Shown piece by piece: positions 9,576 through 18,311 of a DNA stretch of 64,000 nucleotides. How positions within the stretch are numbered: the stretch's first letter is position 1; each line of letters opens with the position of its first letter. A program made the translations under genes and the position numbers. The notes under the pieces are model-generated. The model was not told where the DNA came from. It did not search any database and saw only the letters and a program-made list of their open reading frames with translations. This DNA comes from Gammaproteobacteria bacterium (GTDB lineage Bacteria; Pseudomonadota; Gammaproteobacteria; Pseudomonadales; Halieaceae), in contig JAUICG010000010.1 in NCBI GenBank assembly GCA_030427485.1, forward strand, positions 91,817 to 155,816. The letters run 5' to 3'.

Positions 9576-10670
9576 TCAACTGACTTTTACCACCAGCTTG
9601 CCGAAGTTCTCGCCGGAAAACAGGCCAGGAAATGCAGCCGGCGCATTCTCCAGCCCGTCAACGACATCCTCGCGATACTTGATTTTGCCTTCCGCCAGCC
9701 AGCGACTCATGTCCGCGACGAAGGCCGGGAAGCGCGCACGGTAATTACTGACGATAAAGCCCTGGACCTTCAGGCTGCGCTGCAGAATGAGACTCTGCAA
9801 GATGCTCATGCGGTCGGGGCCCGGCGGCAACTCTGTCTGGTTATAGTGCGCGATCAGCCCGCAAATGGGCACGCGCGCAAAATTGTTCAGCAGGGGCATC
9901 ACTGCCTCCCAGGAACTGCCGCCGACATTCTCAAAATACACGTCTATACCGTCGGGGCAGGCGGCTGCCAGCTGGGCCGCCATATCTTTATCGTAGTGGC
10001 TGATGCAGGCGTCGTAGCCAAGTTCCTCCACGGCGTAGTCGCACTTCTCCCTCGCACCTGCTATGCCCACTACCCGGCAGCCCTTGAGCCTGGCAATCTG
10101 CCCCACTACCGAGCCCACCGCTCCCGTGGATGCGGCCAGCACCACGGTTTCACCGGCTTTCGGCTCGCCGATATCCAGCAAGCCCACGTACGCGGTCAAC
10201 CCCGGCATTCCCAGCACACCCAGCGCATAAGAGGACGGCGTGATCCTCGGGTCCAGCTTCATGAGGTCGCTCCCGTCCGAGAGCGCAAAGTCCTGCCATC
10301 CGGCATAGGCGGTTACGAGGTCACCCTCTAGGAACCCGGGATTGCGCGATGCAACCACCTCGCTGACGGTACCACCTACCATGACGTCACCCACTTCCAC
10401 CCGGTCCGCGTAACTCTTACCCTCATTCATGCGCCCCCGCATATAAGGGTCCAGCGATAGAAAACGGGTTTGCAACAATACCTGTCCCTCCTGCGGCTGC
10501 GGCACAGCAGTTGTCTCCAGGCGAAAATTGCCTGCGTCCGGCGCGCCCGCGGGCCTGGAGGCCAGCACGATACGGCGATTAGCGGCCGTTGCGGCCTGTA
10601 CCCGGCTCAGGACCAATGTACCCAATGCGGTGAGCGATGCCAGCGTAAACTCTCGGCGATTCAGGTTCAT
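9576..10670 (-). CDS. NADP-dependent MDR oxidoreductase (CurA-like) with Tat-type signal
   Basis: A 364-residue zinc-free medium-chain reductase. It has the CurA/leukotriene B4 dehydrogenase pattern: RFLSLDPYMRGRMNEG near the N-terminus, the nucleotide-binding AASTGAVGSVVGQIARLKGC, FENVGGSSWEAVMPLLN and ICGLIAHYNQTELPPGPDR. Such enzymes reduce alpha,beta-unsaturated carbonyl compounds with NADPH. It is preceded by a twin-arginine-like leader, NRREFTLASLTALGTL, ending near VQAATA, which would send it to the periplasm. The ATG at 10670 has a GAGG ribosome-binding site; the longer frame starting at 10742 does not. Export of a NADPH enzyme is unusual. Confidence 0.88.
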   Translation of the reverse strand: MNLNRREFTLASLTALGTLVLSRVQAATAANRRIVLASRPAGAPDAGNFRLETTAVPQPQEGQVLLQTRFLSLDPYMRGRMNEGKSYADRVEVGDVMVGGTVSEVVASRNPGFLEGDLVTAYAGWQDFALSDGSDLMKLDPRITPSSYALGVLGMPGLTAYVGLLDIGEPKAGETVVLAASTGAVGSVVGQIARLKGCRVVGIAGAREKCDYAVEELGYDACISHYDKDMAAQLAAACPDGIDVYFENVGGSSWEAVMPLLNNFARVPICGLIAHYNQTELPPGPDRMSILQSLILQRSLKVQGFIVSNYRARFPAFVADMSRWLAEGKIKYREDVVDGLENAPAAFPGLFSGENFGKLVVKVS

Positions 10671-10754
10671 GGTAGGCCTCATTGCAGTACGGATGAAGAC
10701 TAACCATAGCTCAGTCAGCCCGCGCTGTCTCGGCTCGCGCAACCAGGATGCGTC

Positions 10755-11378
10755 TCAGGCAATGAACCGGTAGGTCAAATTGATTCTCTCGCCCATCTGA
10801 CGCCTGGACTTGGCCACCCGGTGCAGCCAGTGATGCTGCAGGCTGCCTCGCATCAGTAGCAGACTGCCGCCGGCCAGCGGGATGCTGCGCCGTTGGCTGC
10901 CGTCGGATTTGTGTTTCAATTGCAGAACGCGAGTCTGTCCCAGGCTCACTGAACCGATAACGGGATTGCGACCCAGTTCGGGCTCGTCATCGGCGTGCCA
11001 CGACATCGAATCCGCACCGTCGCGGTAACGATTGAGTAATACGCTATTGAAGCTGGCTCCGGATACACGTTCAATACGTTCCTTAACGCTTATCAGCGAC
11101 GGTATCCACGGCAGGGAATCATGCGTCAAGCCGGAATAGCTGTAACGTATATTCGGTTCACCATACCAGGCGGTCAATCGCGGCAGCTTGTGGACGCGAC
11201 CGAACAACGTGATCTGCTCCTGTCGCCACTGGATATCCTGCCGCAATGTTTCAAACAGTTGACTGGCTTCGCACGGTGAAAACAGGGACGCAAACAGCAG
11301 TATTTCCCCGTCCGGGATAGCAATCGGGGCGGCGGCGTCTGAACAACTGTCTGACAATGAAAACAAATCCTTCGTCAT
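10755..11378 (-). CDS. AlkB-like alpha-ketoglutarate-dependent dioxygenase
   Basis: A 207-residue Fe(II)/2-oxoglutarate dioxygenase of the AlkB superfamily, likely repairing alkylated DNA or RNA bases. The metal-binding HxD is in MSWHADDEPELG (His128, Asp130). The NSVLLNRYRDGADS segment before it and the C-terminal RINLTYRFI, whose Arg would bind 2-oxoglutarate, match ALKBH2/3-like bacterial members. The substrate-lid sequence PRLTAWYGEPNIRYSYSG is also typical. No Shine-Dalgarno is evident at the ATG, so the exact start is less sure. It lies 84 bases downstream of nothing related and upstream of the MDR gene on the same strand. Confidence 0.85.
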   Translation of the reverse strand: MTKDLFSLSDSCSDAAAPIAIPDGEILLFASLFSPCEASQLFETLRQDIQWRQEQITLFGRVHKLPRLTAWYGEPNIRYSYSGLTHDSLPWIPSLISVKERIERVSGASFNSVLLNRYRDGADSMSWHADDEPELGRNPVIGSVSLGQTRVLQLKHKSDGSQRRSIPLAGGSLLLMRGSLQHHWLHRVAKSRRQMGERINLTYRFIA

Positions 11379-11702
11379 CTACACGTCCAGGCGCTCCGCG
11401 GAAGCACTCCCTGCCGCAGCAGGCTGGAAGGCCGCCGATTTCCGTCACATGCGCTTATCGTCGGGAGCACACGTCATTCCCTCGCTACCGCTTACCGGGT
11501 GTACACTACCATACAGGCAAGCATGTCCGCGCATATCCCGGCCAAATTCTGTACTGATACGCCACGGCACCAGAATCGCCGGGCTTGAAGATCAGGTACC
11601 CGACATCCAGTGCGCGACCCGGAAATTGCCACCTTCCGGAAAGGTAGGCTAGTATGGCTACCGGCAACTCACCAGCAAACACAGCACAGCCAGGAGAACG
11701 AT
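11379..11702. other. Divergent intergenic region between alkB-like and ThDP enzyme genes
   Basis: This 324-base gap should hold divergent promoters. It contains an 8-bp palindrome gtgtacac near 11500 and an almost perfect dyad accttccggaaaggt around 11630-11644, either of which could be an operator. I see no confident promoter, RNA gene or coding frame; short frames here lack ribosome-binding sites and family resemblance. Confidence 0.4.
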
Positions 11703-13451
11703 ATGGCCCGCAGTATTTCCGAAGCGATACTGGACGTTTTGGCTGATGCCGGCGCTCGCGATGTATTCGGCGTGGTCGGTGATGTCATCAATCCGTTTGT
11801 CCTGGCGACAATCAAGGATCCCCGGTTTCGCTGGATTACTGTCCGCCACGAGGAACACGCGGGGTATGCGGCAGCGGCGCAGTCCCAGTTAACCGGGCGC
11901 ATTGGTGTGTGTGCCGGCACCTCCGGACCGGGCGCGCTGCACCTGATTAACGGTTTGTACAATGCGCAGAAGGAAGGTGCGGCAGTCATCGCCATTACCG
12001 GCCAGGTACCGACGGCGCAACGCGGCAGTGATTTTCACAAGGAAATGGATCTTACCAAGGTATTCGACGATGTCTGCGCCTACCAGGCGATCATCGAGAC
12101 GCCGGCACAGGTTCCCCGCATGGTAGAAATTGCGGCGCAAAAAGCGCTGACGGAACGCGTGGTAACCCGTGTCGAGGTAGCTGCGGATGTGTTCACCAGG
12201 GACATCACGAGCGAGCACTACACCCACCCGCTGGTGCACACACTGCCCGCTGTCTCCGCGCCAGGGAAAGAACTGGAAAAGGCGGCGGCGCTGTTGCAAC
12301 AGGGCAATCGGGTGACCATTTTTTGTGGCATCGGATGCCGCAACGCGAAACCCGATGTGCTCGCACTGGCTGAAAAACTGGGTGCGCCCCTCGCCCATAC
12401 GCTGCGCGCCCTCGATATTTTTGACTATGACGATGGGCCGGTCGTCGGGCTCACGGGCAATATCGGAAACCCCGCGGGACTGCACGCAGTCAACGACTGC
12501 GATGTGCTGTTGATGCTCGGCACCGATTTCCCGTATTCAGAATTTCTTCCAGATGGACGACCGATCATTCAGGTGGACAATAATGTCGATCACATAGGAC
12601 GTCGCGCACCCGTTACACTCGGCCTGGTGGGCGATGTCGGCGAGACCGTGCGTTCGCTGCTGCCGCTGCTTGGGAGTGACCGGAAGTCCGTCAAATTTCG
12701 CGACCACCTGCTAGAGATACGAAAAAAGTGGCATAAACACATGGATGCGCAGGCGAGCTTGTCGCGCACCGACGAACCCCTGCACCCGCAGTTGTTTGCG
12801 AGGGCCATCAGCGACGCGGCAGCCGATGACGCAATCTTCGCTGTTGACGTAGGTGAGTGCGCAATCTGGGTGGCTCGGCAAATGGCGATGTCCAGCGAGC
12901 GACGCATGGTCGGCGGATTCAACCACGGCTCACTGGGCTCGGGGCTTCCCACTGCGCTGGGTGCCGCTGCGCTGGACCCTTCGCGGCAGGTATGGGCGCT
13001 GTGCGGTGACGGCGGTTTTGGCATGTCCATGAACGACTTTGTGACTGCGGTCCGCTATGGCTGGCCCCTGAAGGTGCTGATATTCAATAACAGTGAGTTC
13101 GGTTTTGTCGCGATGGAAATGCAGGTAGCCGGCATGCCCAAGAACGATGAAGCAACGGGTTTGACGAACCCGGATTTTGCCGCGTACGCCAGGGCATGCG
13201 GCGGCGACGGCGTCCGGGTCGAGCACGCCGCCAATATCATGCCCGCCATCGAGCAGGCTATCGCTTCGGACAAACCGTTTATTATTGATGCCATCGTCAG
13301 CGCAGGCGAACTCTCCATGCCCCCACATATCGGACTGGATGAGTTCTATGGATTCGGCATTTCGAAACTGAGGGAAGGGATTCTCGGCATCAAGGGTGAT
13401 CATCGCGTGTGGCAGGAATGGCGCGACGAATTCAAAGCATTTTTTTCCTGA
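11703..13451 (+). CDS. ThDP-dependent enzyme, PoxB/acetolactate-synthase-like
   Basis: A 582-residue thiamine-diphosphate enzyme with the PYR, central and PP domains in order. The activating Glu is in VRHEEHAGYAAAAQ near residue 50; GTSGPGALHLINGLYNAQ follows. The ThDP/Mg2+ motif is GDGGFGMSMNDF ending in FNNSEFG. Overall it looks closest to pyruvate:quinone oxidoreductase (PoxB) or related decarboxylating oxidases, though substrate cannot be read from sequence. The ATG at 11703 follows AGGAG with 6-base spacing. The next gene begins 34 bases downstream on the same strand, so the pair is probably one operon. Confidence 0.85.
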   Translation: MARSISEAILDVLADAGARDVFGVVGDVINPFVLATIKDPRFRWITVRHEEHAGYAAAAQSQLTGRIGVCAGTSGPGALHLINGLYNAQKEGAAVIAITGQVPTAQRGSDFHKEMDLTKVFDDVCAYQAIIETPAQVPRMVEIAAQKALTERVVTRVEVAADVFTRDITSEHYTHPLVHTLPAVSAPGKELEKAAALLQQGNRVTIFCGIGCRNAKPDVLALAEKLGAPLAHTLRALDIFDYDDGPVVGLTGNIGNPAGLHAVNDCDVLLMLGTDFPYSEFLPDGRPIIQVDNNVDHIGRRAPVTLGLVGDVGETVRSLLPLLGSDRKSVKFRDHLLEIRKKWHKHMDAQASLSRTDEPLHPQLFARAISDAAADDAIFAVDVGECAIWVARQMAMSSERRMVGGFNHGSLGSGLPTALGAAALDPSRQVWALCGDGGFGMSMNDFVTAVRYGWPLKVLIFNNSEFGFVAMEMQVAGMPKNDEATGLTNPDFAAYARACGGDGVRVEHAANIMPAIEQAIASDKPFIIDAIVSAGELSMPPHIGLDEFYGFGISKLREGILGIKGDHRVWQEWRDEFKAFFS

Positions 13452-13485
13452 CGCAAACACCTGATCTCTGGCAGGAGCGCATACT

Positions 13486-15099
13486 GTGACATTCATGCAA
13501 AAACTTTTCTGGATCATCGCATTGATTGCATTCCCCATTACGGTGTATCTGGCCAACAATCTCTGGGCACCGGCACATGTCATTTCCATCATTCTGGGCC
13601 TCTATGTCATCGTCGGTATCTACGATTTGCGCTACAGCCCGCACACGCTGAACCGACTCTATCCGGTCGCCGCGTATATTCGCTACGCGCTGGAGTTCAT
13701 ACGACCGGAGATCCGCCAGTACTTTATCGCGGGCGATACCGAAGAACTGCCATTCAACCGGGAGCAGCGCGACCTCGTCTACCGCCGCGCCAAAGACCTG
13801 GACGACACCCAGCCTTTTGGTACGGAGCACGAGATCACCACAGCCGGCTGGCTCGGCGCGGCCCATTCGATTGCACCGACCGCCGTGCGGGAGGAAACCA
13901 AGCGCGTGCTGGTCGGCGGCGAGCAATGCAGCCAGCCCTACAGCGCGGCGCGCCTCAATTGCTCCGCGATGAGTTTTGGCGCTCTCAGCGCCAATGCCAT
14001 CATGGCCATCAACAAGGGCGCAAAACTCGGCGGCTTCTATCACAACACCGGCGAAGGCGGCTTCAGCCCCTACCACAAACAGGGCGGTGATATTGTCTGG
14101 CAGATCGGTACCGGCTATTTCGGATGTCGCACATCCGATGGCAGCTTCGACCCTGAAGCATTCAGGAAATCTGCCAGCCTTGACCAGGTCAAGATGATCG
14201 AGATCAAAATATCCCAGGGTGCGAAGCCCTCACATGGCGGTGTGCTGCCGGCGGCGAAAGTCTCCGAGGAAATTGCCAGGATTCGCCTGGTGGACATGGG
14301 TAAGGATGTCATCTCGCCGCCTGCCCACCGGGAGTTCAATACTCCGGTGGGGCTGCTTGAATTTGTAGTGAGGCTACGCGAACTGAGCGGCGGCAAACCT
14401 GTGGGATTCAAACTGTGTATTGGTCGAAAGTACGAATTTCTGGCGATCTGCAAAGCCATGCTGAAAACCGGCATCACACCAGATTTCATCACTGTCGATG
14501 GCGCGGAAGGCGGCACCGGTGCAGCGCCGGTGGAGTTCACCAACCGGCTCGGCGTTCCCTGCCTGGAGGGCACAAGCTTTGTACACAACTGCCTGGTGGG
14601 GGCGGGCCTGCGAGACCGGATACATGTTATCTCCTCGGGCAAGACCGCGACCGGGTTTGACATCGTCACCAAGCTTGCTGTCGGCGCTGACCTGGTCAAT
14701 GCCGCTCGTACGATGATGCTCTCGCTGGGATGTATTCAATCACAGTCGTGCAACACCAACAAATGTCCGACCGGGATCGCCACCCAGGATCCGAATCGCG
14801 GGAAAGCACTGGATGTGGAGTCCAGGCACAAACGGGTTGCCAGTTTCCAACAGCGTACGCTGCACTCCGCCTTTGAACTGATCGGGGCGATGGGCCTCGA
14901 TGACCCCGACAAACTGTTCCCGCACCTGATATGGCGGCGCGGCGCAGACGGCGTCAACCAGCATTTTGACGATGTCTTTCCACTGCTGGCACCGGACATC
15001 CTGTTGGGAGATGAGGAAAGGATTCCGCGGGACTGGATTCAGGACTGGCAATTGGCGTCCGCAGAAAGTTTCGCGCCGAATATGGAGGCCCTGCGCTGA
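13486..15099 (+). CDS. FMN-binding glutamate synthase family protein, membrane-anchored
   Basis: A 537-residue homologue of the FMN/Fe-S synthase domain of glutamate synthase. Two hydrophobic segments (about residues 6-22 and 27-45) precede the soluble barrel. FMN-barrel signatures include SFGALSANAIMAINKGA, ISQGAKPSHGG and TVDGAEGGTGAAP. The [3Fe-4S] cysteines are in LGCIQSQSCNTNKCPTG. There is no glutaminase domain, so it is not a complete glutamate synthase; it may be a membrane electron-transfer oxidoreductase. The GTG at 13486 is favoured over the ATG at 13495 because AGGAG lies 8 bases before it. It follows the ThDP enzyme gene closely. Confidence 0.88.
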   Translation: MTFMQKLFWIIALIAFPITVYLANNLWAPAHVISIILGLYVIVGIYDLRYSPHTLNRLYPVAAYIRYALEFIRPEIRQYFIAGDTEELPFNREQRDLVYRRAKDLDDTQPFGTEHEITTAGWLGAAHSIAPTAVREETKRVLVGGEQCSQPYSAARLNCSAMSFGALSANAIMAINKGAKLGGFYHNTGEGGFSPYHKQGGDIVWQIGTGYFGCRTSDGSFDPEAFRKSASLDQVKMIEIKISQGAKPSHGGVLPAAKVSEEIARIRLVDMGKDVISPPAHREFNTPVGLLEFVVRLRELSGGKPVGFKLCIGRKYEFLAICKAMLKTGITPDFITVDGAEGGTGAAPVEFTNRLGVPCLEGTSFVHNCLVGAGLRDRIHVISSGKTATGFDIVTKLAVGADLVNAARTMMLSLGCIQSQSCNTNKCPTGIATQDPNRGKALDVESRHKRVASFQQRTLHSAFELIGAMGLDDPDKLFPHLIWRRGADGVNQHFDDVFPLLAPDILLGDEERIPRDWIQDWQLASAESFAPNMEALR

Positions 15100-15112
15100 G
15101 CGAAGCGTCTGC

Positions 15113-17122
15113 TTACCGCGCCTGGTAGCGGAAGCTTTGCGACGCGCCGGCGAACGCAGCACCCGACGCATCGAAACCGTAGTGCATGATCCGGTAGTCA
15201 CCTGTCAGTGCATCATCCGGCACCTCCCAACTGACCTGCGCAATATAGGCGCCGTCTTCCAGGCGCCAGCGCACGCGGGTACTCCAGTCACCATCGTCGG
15301 CGATTCGCTGCCAGCCTGCGGATGTGCGGTGCTCCACCGCCAGGAAACTGTTTCCGGTAGTGTAGTGTGCGGTCGGATTGGCCGACCAAAACTGCACGAG
15401 CACAGTGTCGCCTCTCTCGAACTCGCGCTTATCCATTGGCAGGGAATCGCCGGGGCGCGTACTTCCGGGCGGCAAGTCAGCAGCAGTGCCTGGAAGCGGC
15501 AGGCCCTCAGATTTACCGCGCCAGTCATCGTAGCGAACGGTATCGGCGACAGCGGCGCCAGATTCCAGCGCAGCGGCCAATTGGCCGGACACCTGTTGGT
15601 AAGCCGGCAGGCTCCAGCGCCCGTGCAGCGTATGGCCGCCCTCGTATTGCTGCAACTGGTACTCCTCGGGTGTCGTAACATAGCCCGCGTAACCATTGGC
15701 ATAGCCGGCCAACTCGACGTGGCGGGCCCAGTCACCCAGCTCGCCCTGCACGGCATTGCGCAACCGCCGACCGGCCATGGTAGTCACCTCGGCGGGCAGG
15801 GCCAGCAACACAAACTGGCCAATACGCGCCAGGGTGACTGAATGTATCTGTGATTGCAGCGGGGGGTCGCCGCTACCGGTTTCGAACAGTATCGGCTTGG
15901 GCGCCTGACAGGCGCGCACTGTCTCAGTCCACCGGGGCACACCGGTCACCACGCGAACCAGCCAGTCAAGCCACAGACTTTGTTCGAGCATGCCCTCCCG
16001 GAACAGGAAGTGTCCTCCGCCATCCTCGGTCGAACCGCCCGCGAATGAGTAGCCATAGGCCGAAGGGCAGGTGTGCTGCACACCGCCTCCGGTATAACGG
16101 GGCTGTATCCGGTAATCACTGAAATCGACGTAGATTCTGCGCGCATCTATGGGGCCGGCCAGTTGTTCATCGGCCTCACGGAACAATTTTTGTGCCACCA
16201 GCAATTGACGCTCGCCCATGATTCGCGTGGTCTCGACATCGGTGGCGCCCGGACCGGTATTATCCAGGTTGGTGTTCGGTGTGACGTCACCGGGATCCGA
16301 CTGGGCGAAAGCCGCTACAAAATCAGCATCGGATGCATAGGTCACACCGTGCTCACGCTCCATCTTCAAGGCTGCGAAGCCCTTGTGGTCACCGGAGACC
16401 AGGTGATTGTAGAAATTCATCGCAGTGGGATGCAGCGGATACCAGTTAAGCATGCCAATCGCGCCGCTGTCATCGACGAATTTCAGTACCGTCATCGTGG
16501 TATTCGTATCGCCACTGTAGCGAGCGCGCTCTTCGGCGGGATTCGCAAGGTACGCCACAGCGGAACGATTGGCGCCCGCACCGGACAGTTCCCCGGTCGC
16601 GATGAAGATATCTCCCGGTTGCAGGTCTTCGTGCGCCTTCACGATCGAGTCAGTAATTCCGCGTACGATGGCATCGTAGTGCTCGGGATAGAGTCCCCCA
16701 TCGAGACCGGTTGTGGTGCGCGATTGCCAGTACCCGCCAGGCCCCGAATGCGTATGAGTAGCCGTAAGAATGACGTTGTCCAGGTTATAAACAAGGCCAT
16801 AGCGCTGCTGTAATCGCTCAACCACATCCAGTGTGATGTGGTGATCGATGCTACCGAGATCGACAGTGGCAAACACCAGCCGCCTGCCCGGATCGTCGGC
16901 CTGGGCAACGACGAAAGCCCGTGAGCGCAGTCGAATATGCAGCCCTTCGCCAATCTGGTCGGGGCGCCCAAAACCCCATAACTGCACGCCCACGACCGGA
17001 CCGGTGACATCGGCGATACCGCGTCCGATCAGATAATGTTGCGATGACCCGGCGACAGACAAGGATGTACCGCACAGTGCAACAAGGCATAACAGCGCTG
17101 CAAAAATCAGCTGTTTGTTCAC
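15113..17122 (-). CDS. Secreted neutral/alkaline ceramidase homologue
   Basis: A 669-residue neutral ceramidase-family amidase with a Sec signal peptide (cleavage near residue 24). Family zinc and substrate motifs are visible: TATHTHSGPGGYWQ, NWYPLHPTAMNFYNH, LALPAEVTTMAGRRLR and ANGYAGYVTTPEEYQ. The C-terminal beta domain is present, so length is normal. The segment corresponding to the catalytic serine motif GDVSPN reads DPGDVTPNTNL, placing Thr281 where Ser is expected. It would cleave the amide of ceramides outside the cell if active. Neighbours give no sphingolipid pathway. The start is an ATG with a clear signal peptide. Confidence 0.92.
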   Translation of the reverse strand: MNKQLIFAALLCLVALCGTSLSVAGSSQHYLIGRGIADVTGPVVGVQLWGFGRPDQIGEGLHIRLRSRAFVVAQADDPGRRLVFATVDLGSIDHHITLDVVERLQQRYGLVYNLDNVILTATHTHSGPGGYWQSRTTTGLDGGLYPEHYDAIVRGITDSIVKAHEDLQPGDIFIATGELSGAGANRSAVAYLANPAEERARYSGDTNTTMTVLKFVDDSGAIGMLNWYPLHPTAMNFYNHLVSGDHKGFAALKMEREHGVTYASDADFVAAFAQSDPGDVTPNTNLDNTGPGATDVETTRIMGERQLLVAQKLFREADEQLAGPIDARRIYVDFSDYRIQPRYTGGGVQHTCPSAYGYSFAGGSTEDGGGHFLFREGMLEQSLWLDWLVRVVTGVPRWTETVRACQAPKPILFETGSGDPPLQSQIHSVTLARIGQFVLLALPAEVTTMAGRRLRNAVQGELGDWARHVELAGYANGYAGYVTTPEEYQLQQYEGGHTLHGRWSLPAYQQVSGQLAAALESGAAVADTVRYDDWRGKSEGLPLPGTAADLPPGSTRPGDSLPMDKREFERGDTVLVQFWSANPTAHYTTGNSFLAVEHRTSAGWQRIADDGDWSTRVRWRLEDGAYIAQVSWEVPDDALTGDYRIMHYGFDASGAAFAGASQSFRYQAR

Positions 17123-17160
17123 CTTGCTCTCAGTCCGCTAGTACCGGTGGTTAGCTCGCT

Positions 17161-17649
17161 TCATGTATCGCGTGTGCGTGTCGCGACACTGCCGCTGACC
17201 AGCCAATAGGTCACGCCCAACGCCAGGGTGACAAGGCCTATTGCGAACACATACTCCGAAGGCGTGTCAGTGATATCCAGTACGATGACTTTCCGCGCGA
17301 TAGCCATCAGCGCCGTCGCCACAACCAACTGGACAGGCAAGGTATTTGAGCCAAGATATAACCGGATATTGATAAATATCTCGATCGCGATCAAAACCAC
17401 CATGAACGCACCGAAAATTTCAAAAATTTCGCTGACCGTCAGGTGCAGTATCGGCGGCTCTTTCAGGGCATCGTACAGGTGATATACCACGTCCAGCACA
17501 CCGAGGAATATTACCAGCACCATCAACACGGCAAGCATTTTGACGCATAGTCGAATGGGGCTGTGAAGCATGCGGATCAGTGGATCGTGAAAATTCGATG
17601 AAAACTCCTGATGCACGGCAGACTCGTCGCGCGGTTCCTCTGTTGCCAT
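17161..17649 (-). CDS. PsiE-like (phosphate-starvation-inducible E family) membrane protein
   Basis: A 162-residue inner-membrane protein with a hydrophilic N-terminus of about 30 residues and four predicted helices. It contains the PsiE-type pattern FEIFGAFMVVLIAIEIFINI followed by LPVQLVVATALMAIARKVIV. In E. coli PsiE is induced by phosphate limitation but its biochemical role is unclear. A GGGGGAT sequence precedes the ATG. It lies between recX and the ceramidase gene on the same strand; no Pho box was identified in the short spacer, so phosphate control is not shown here. Confidence 0.85.
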   Translation of the reverse strand: MATEEPRDESAVHQEFSSNFHDPLIRMLHSPIRLCVKMLAVLMVLVIFLGVLDVVYHLYDALKEPPILHLTVSEIFEIFGAFMVVLIAIEIFINIRLYLGSNTLPVQLVVATALMAIARKVIVLDITDTPSEYVFAIGLVTLALGVTYWLVSGSVATRTRDT

Positions 17650-17761
17650 TGTTAGATCCCCCCGAAATCACAGGCGCGTGCCGCCGTGTCAACGCTCAGA
17701 AAGTACTGGTAATTCACGGATGAGGCAAGGTCTGGCCAGGAATCGGCAGCAATTGCCTCGT

Positions 17762-18229
17762 TCAATCGTGCTCGCGCTTCCGGTAGTGATCTGTGCTAAA
17801 TCCACGATGCTGCATGAATCGGGCGCGCCGGGCCTGTTCCTTGACATCCGCTGCCGAACAGTCACCGAACTTGTTTTGCAGCACCCGGATTGCGTGACTG
17901 TGCCAGTCAATCTCCAGCGCATCCATAACCAGCGTAATATCAGCCCTGGAGACTCCGCGCGCACGAAGTTCCTCGCGCAGGCGCACTGGCCCGAATCCAC
18001 GATCGATGCGCTGCCGGACATAACTTTCAGCGAAGCGTCGGTCGCTTTGCAGACTCTGTTCAGCGAGCCGGGACAACTGCTCATCCAGCAGGGTTTCACT
18101 TGCGAAACGAGATTTGAGCTTTCTGCGCAATTCCCACAGGGAATGCTCACGTCGCGCCAACAAATTCATCGCTGCAAGGCGCACGTCAACAGGATCGGTG
18201 ACGGCTTCCACCGTTTCCTCGTCAGACAT
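17762..18229 (-). CDS. recX: Regulatory protein RecX
   Basis: A 155-residue, all-helical RecX that would bind RecA filaments and restrain recombination and SOS signalling. Three-helix repeats are recognisable: ARREHSLWELRRKL, DRRFAESYVRQRIDRGFGPVRLREEL and ARRARFMQHRGFS. Size and position next to recA support the name. The start ATG at 18229 lies only two bases after the T-tract of the recA terminator and has no Shine-Dalgarno; a second ATG at 18169 is also without one. Expression probably depends on read-through from recA. Confidence 0.93.
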   Translation of the reverse strand: MSDEETVEAVTDPVDVRLAAMNLLARREHSLWELRRKLKSRFASETLLDEQLSRLAEQSLQSDRRFAESYVRQRIDRGFGPVRLREELRARGVSRADITLVMDALEIDWHSHAIRVLQNKFGDCSAADVKEQARRARFMQHRGFSTDHYRKREHD

Positions 18230-18231
18230 AT

Positions 18232-18280
18232 AAAAAAAGGGCGCCGGGGGCGTGAATGGGGTAAGCGGGACCCCGGCGCC
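18232..18280 (-). terminator. Rho-independent terminator between recA and recX
   Basis: Reading the minus strand, ggcgccgggg (18280-18271) pairs perfectly with ccccggcgcc (18249-18240) across a 21-base loop. After one further C comes a run of seven T (18238-18232). The GC-rich 10-bp stem plus T-run is a classic intrinsic terminator for recA transcripts. Confidence 0.85.
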
Positions 18281-18311
18281 TGTGGAAAGGGTTCATCATA
18301 AATTCCGATGC

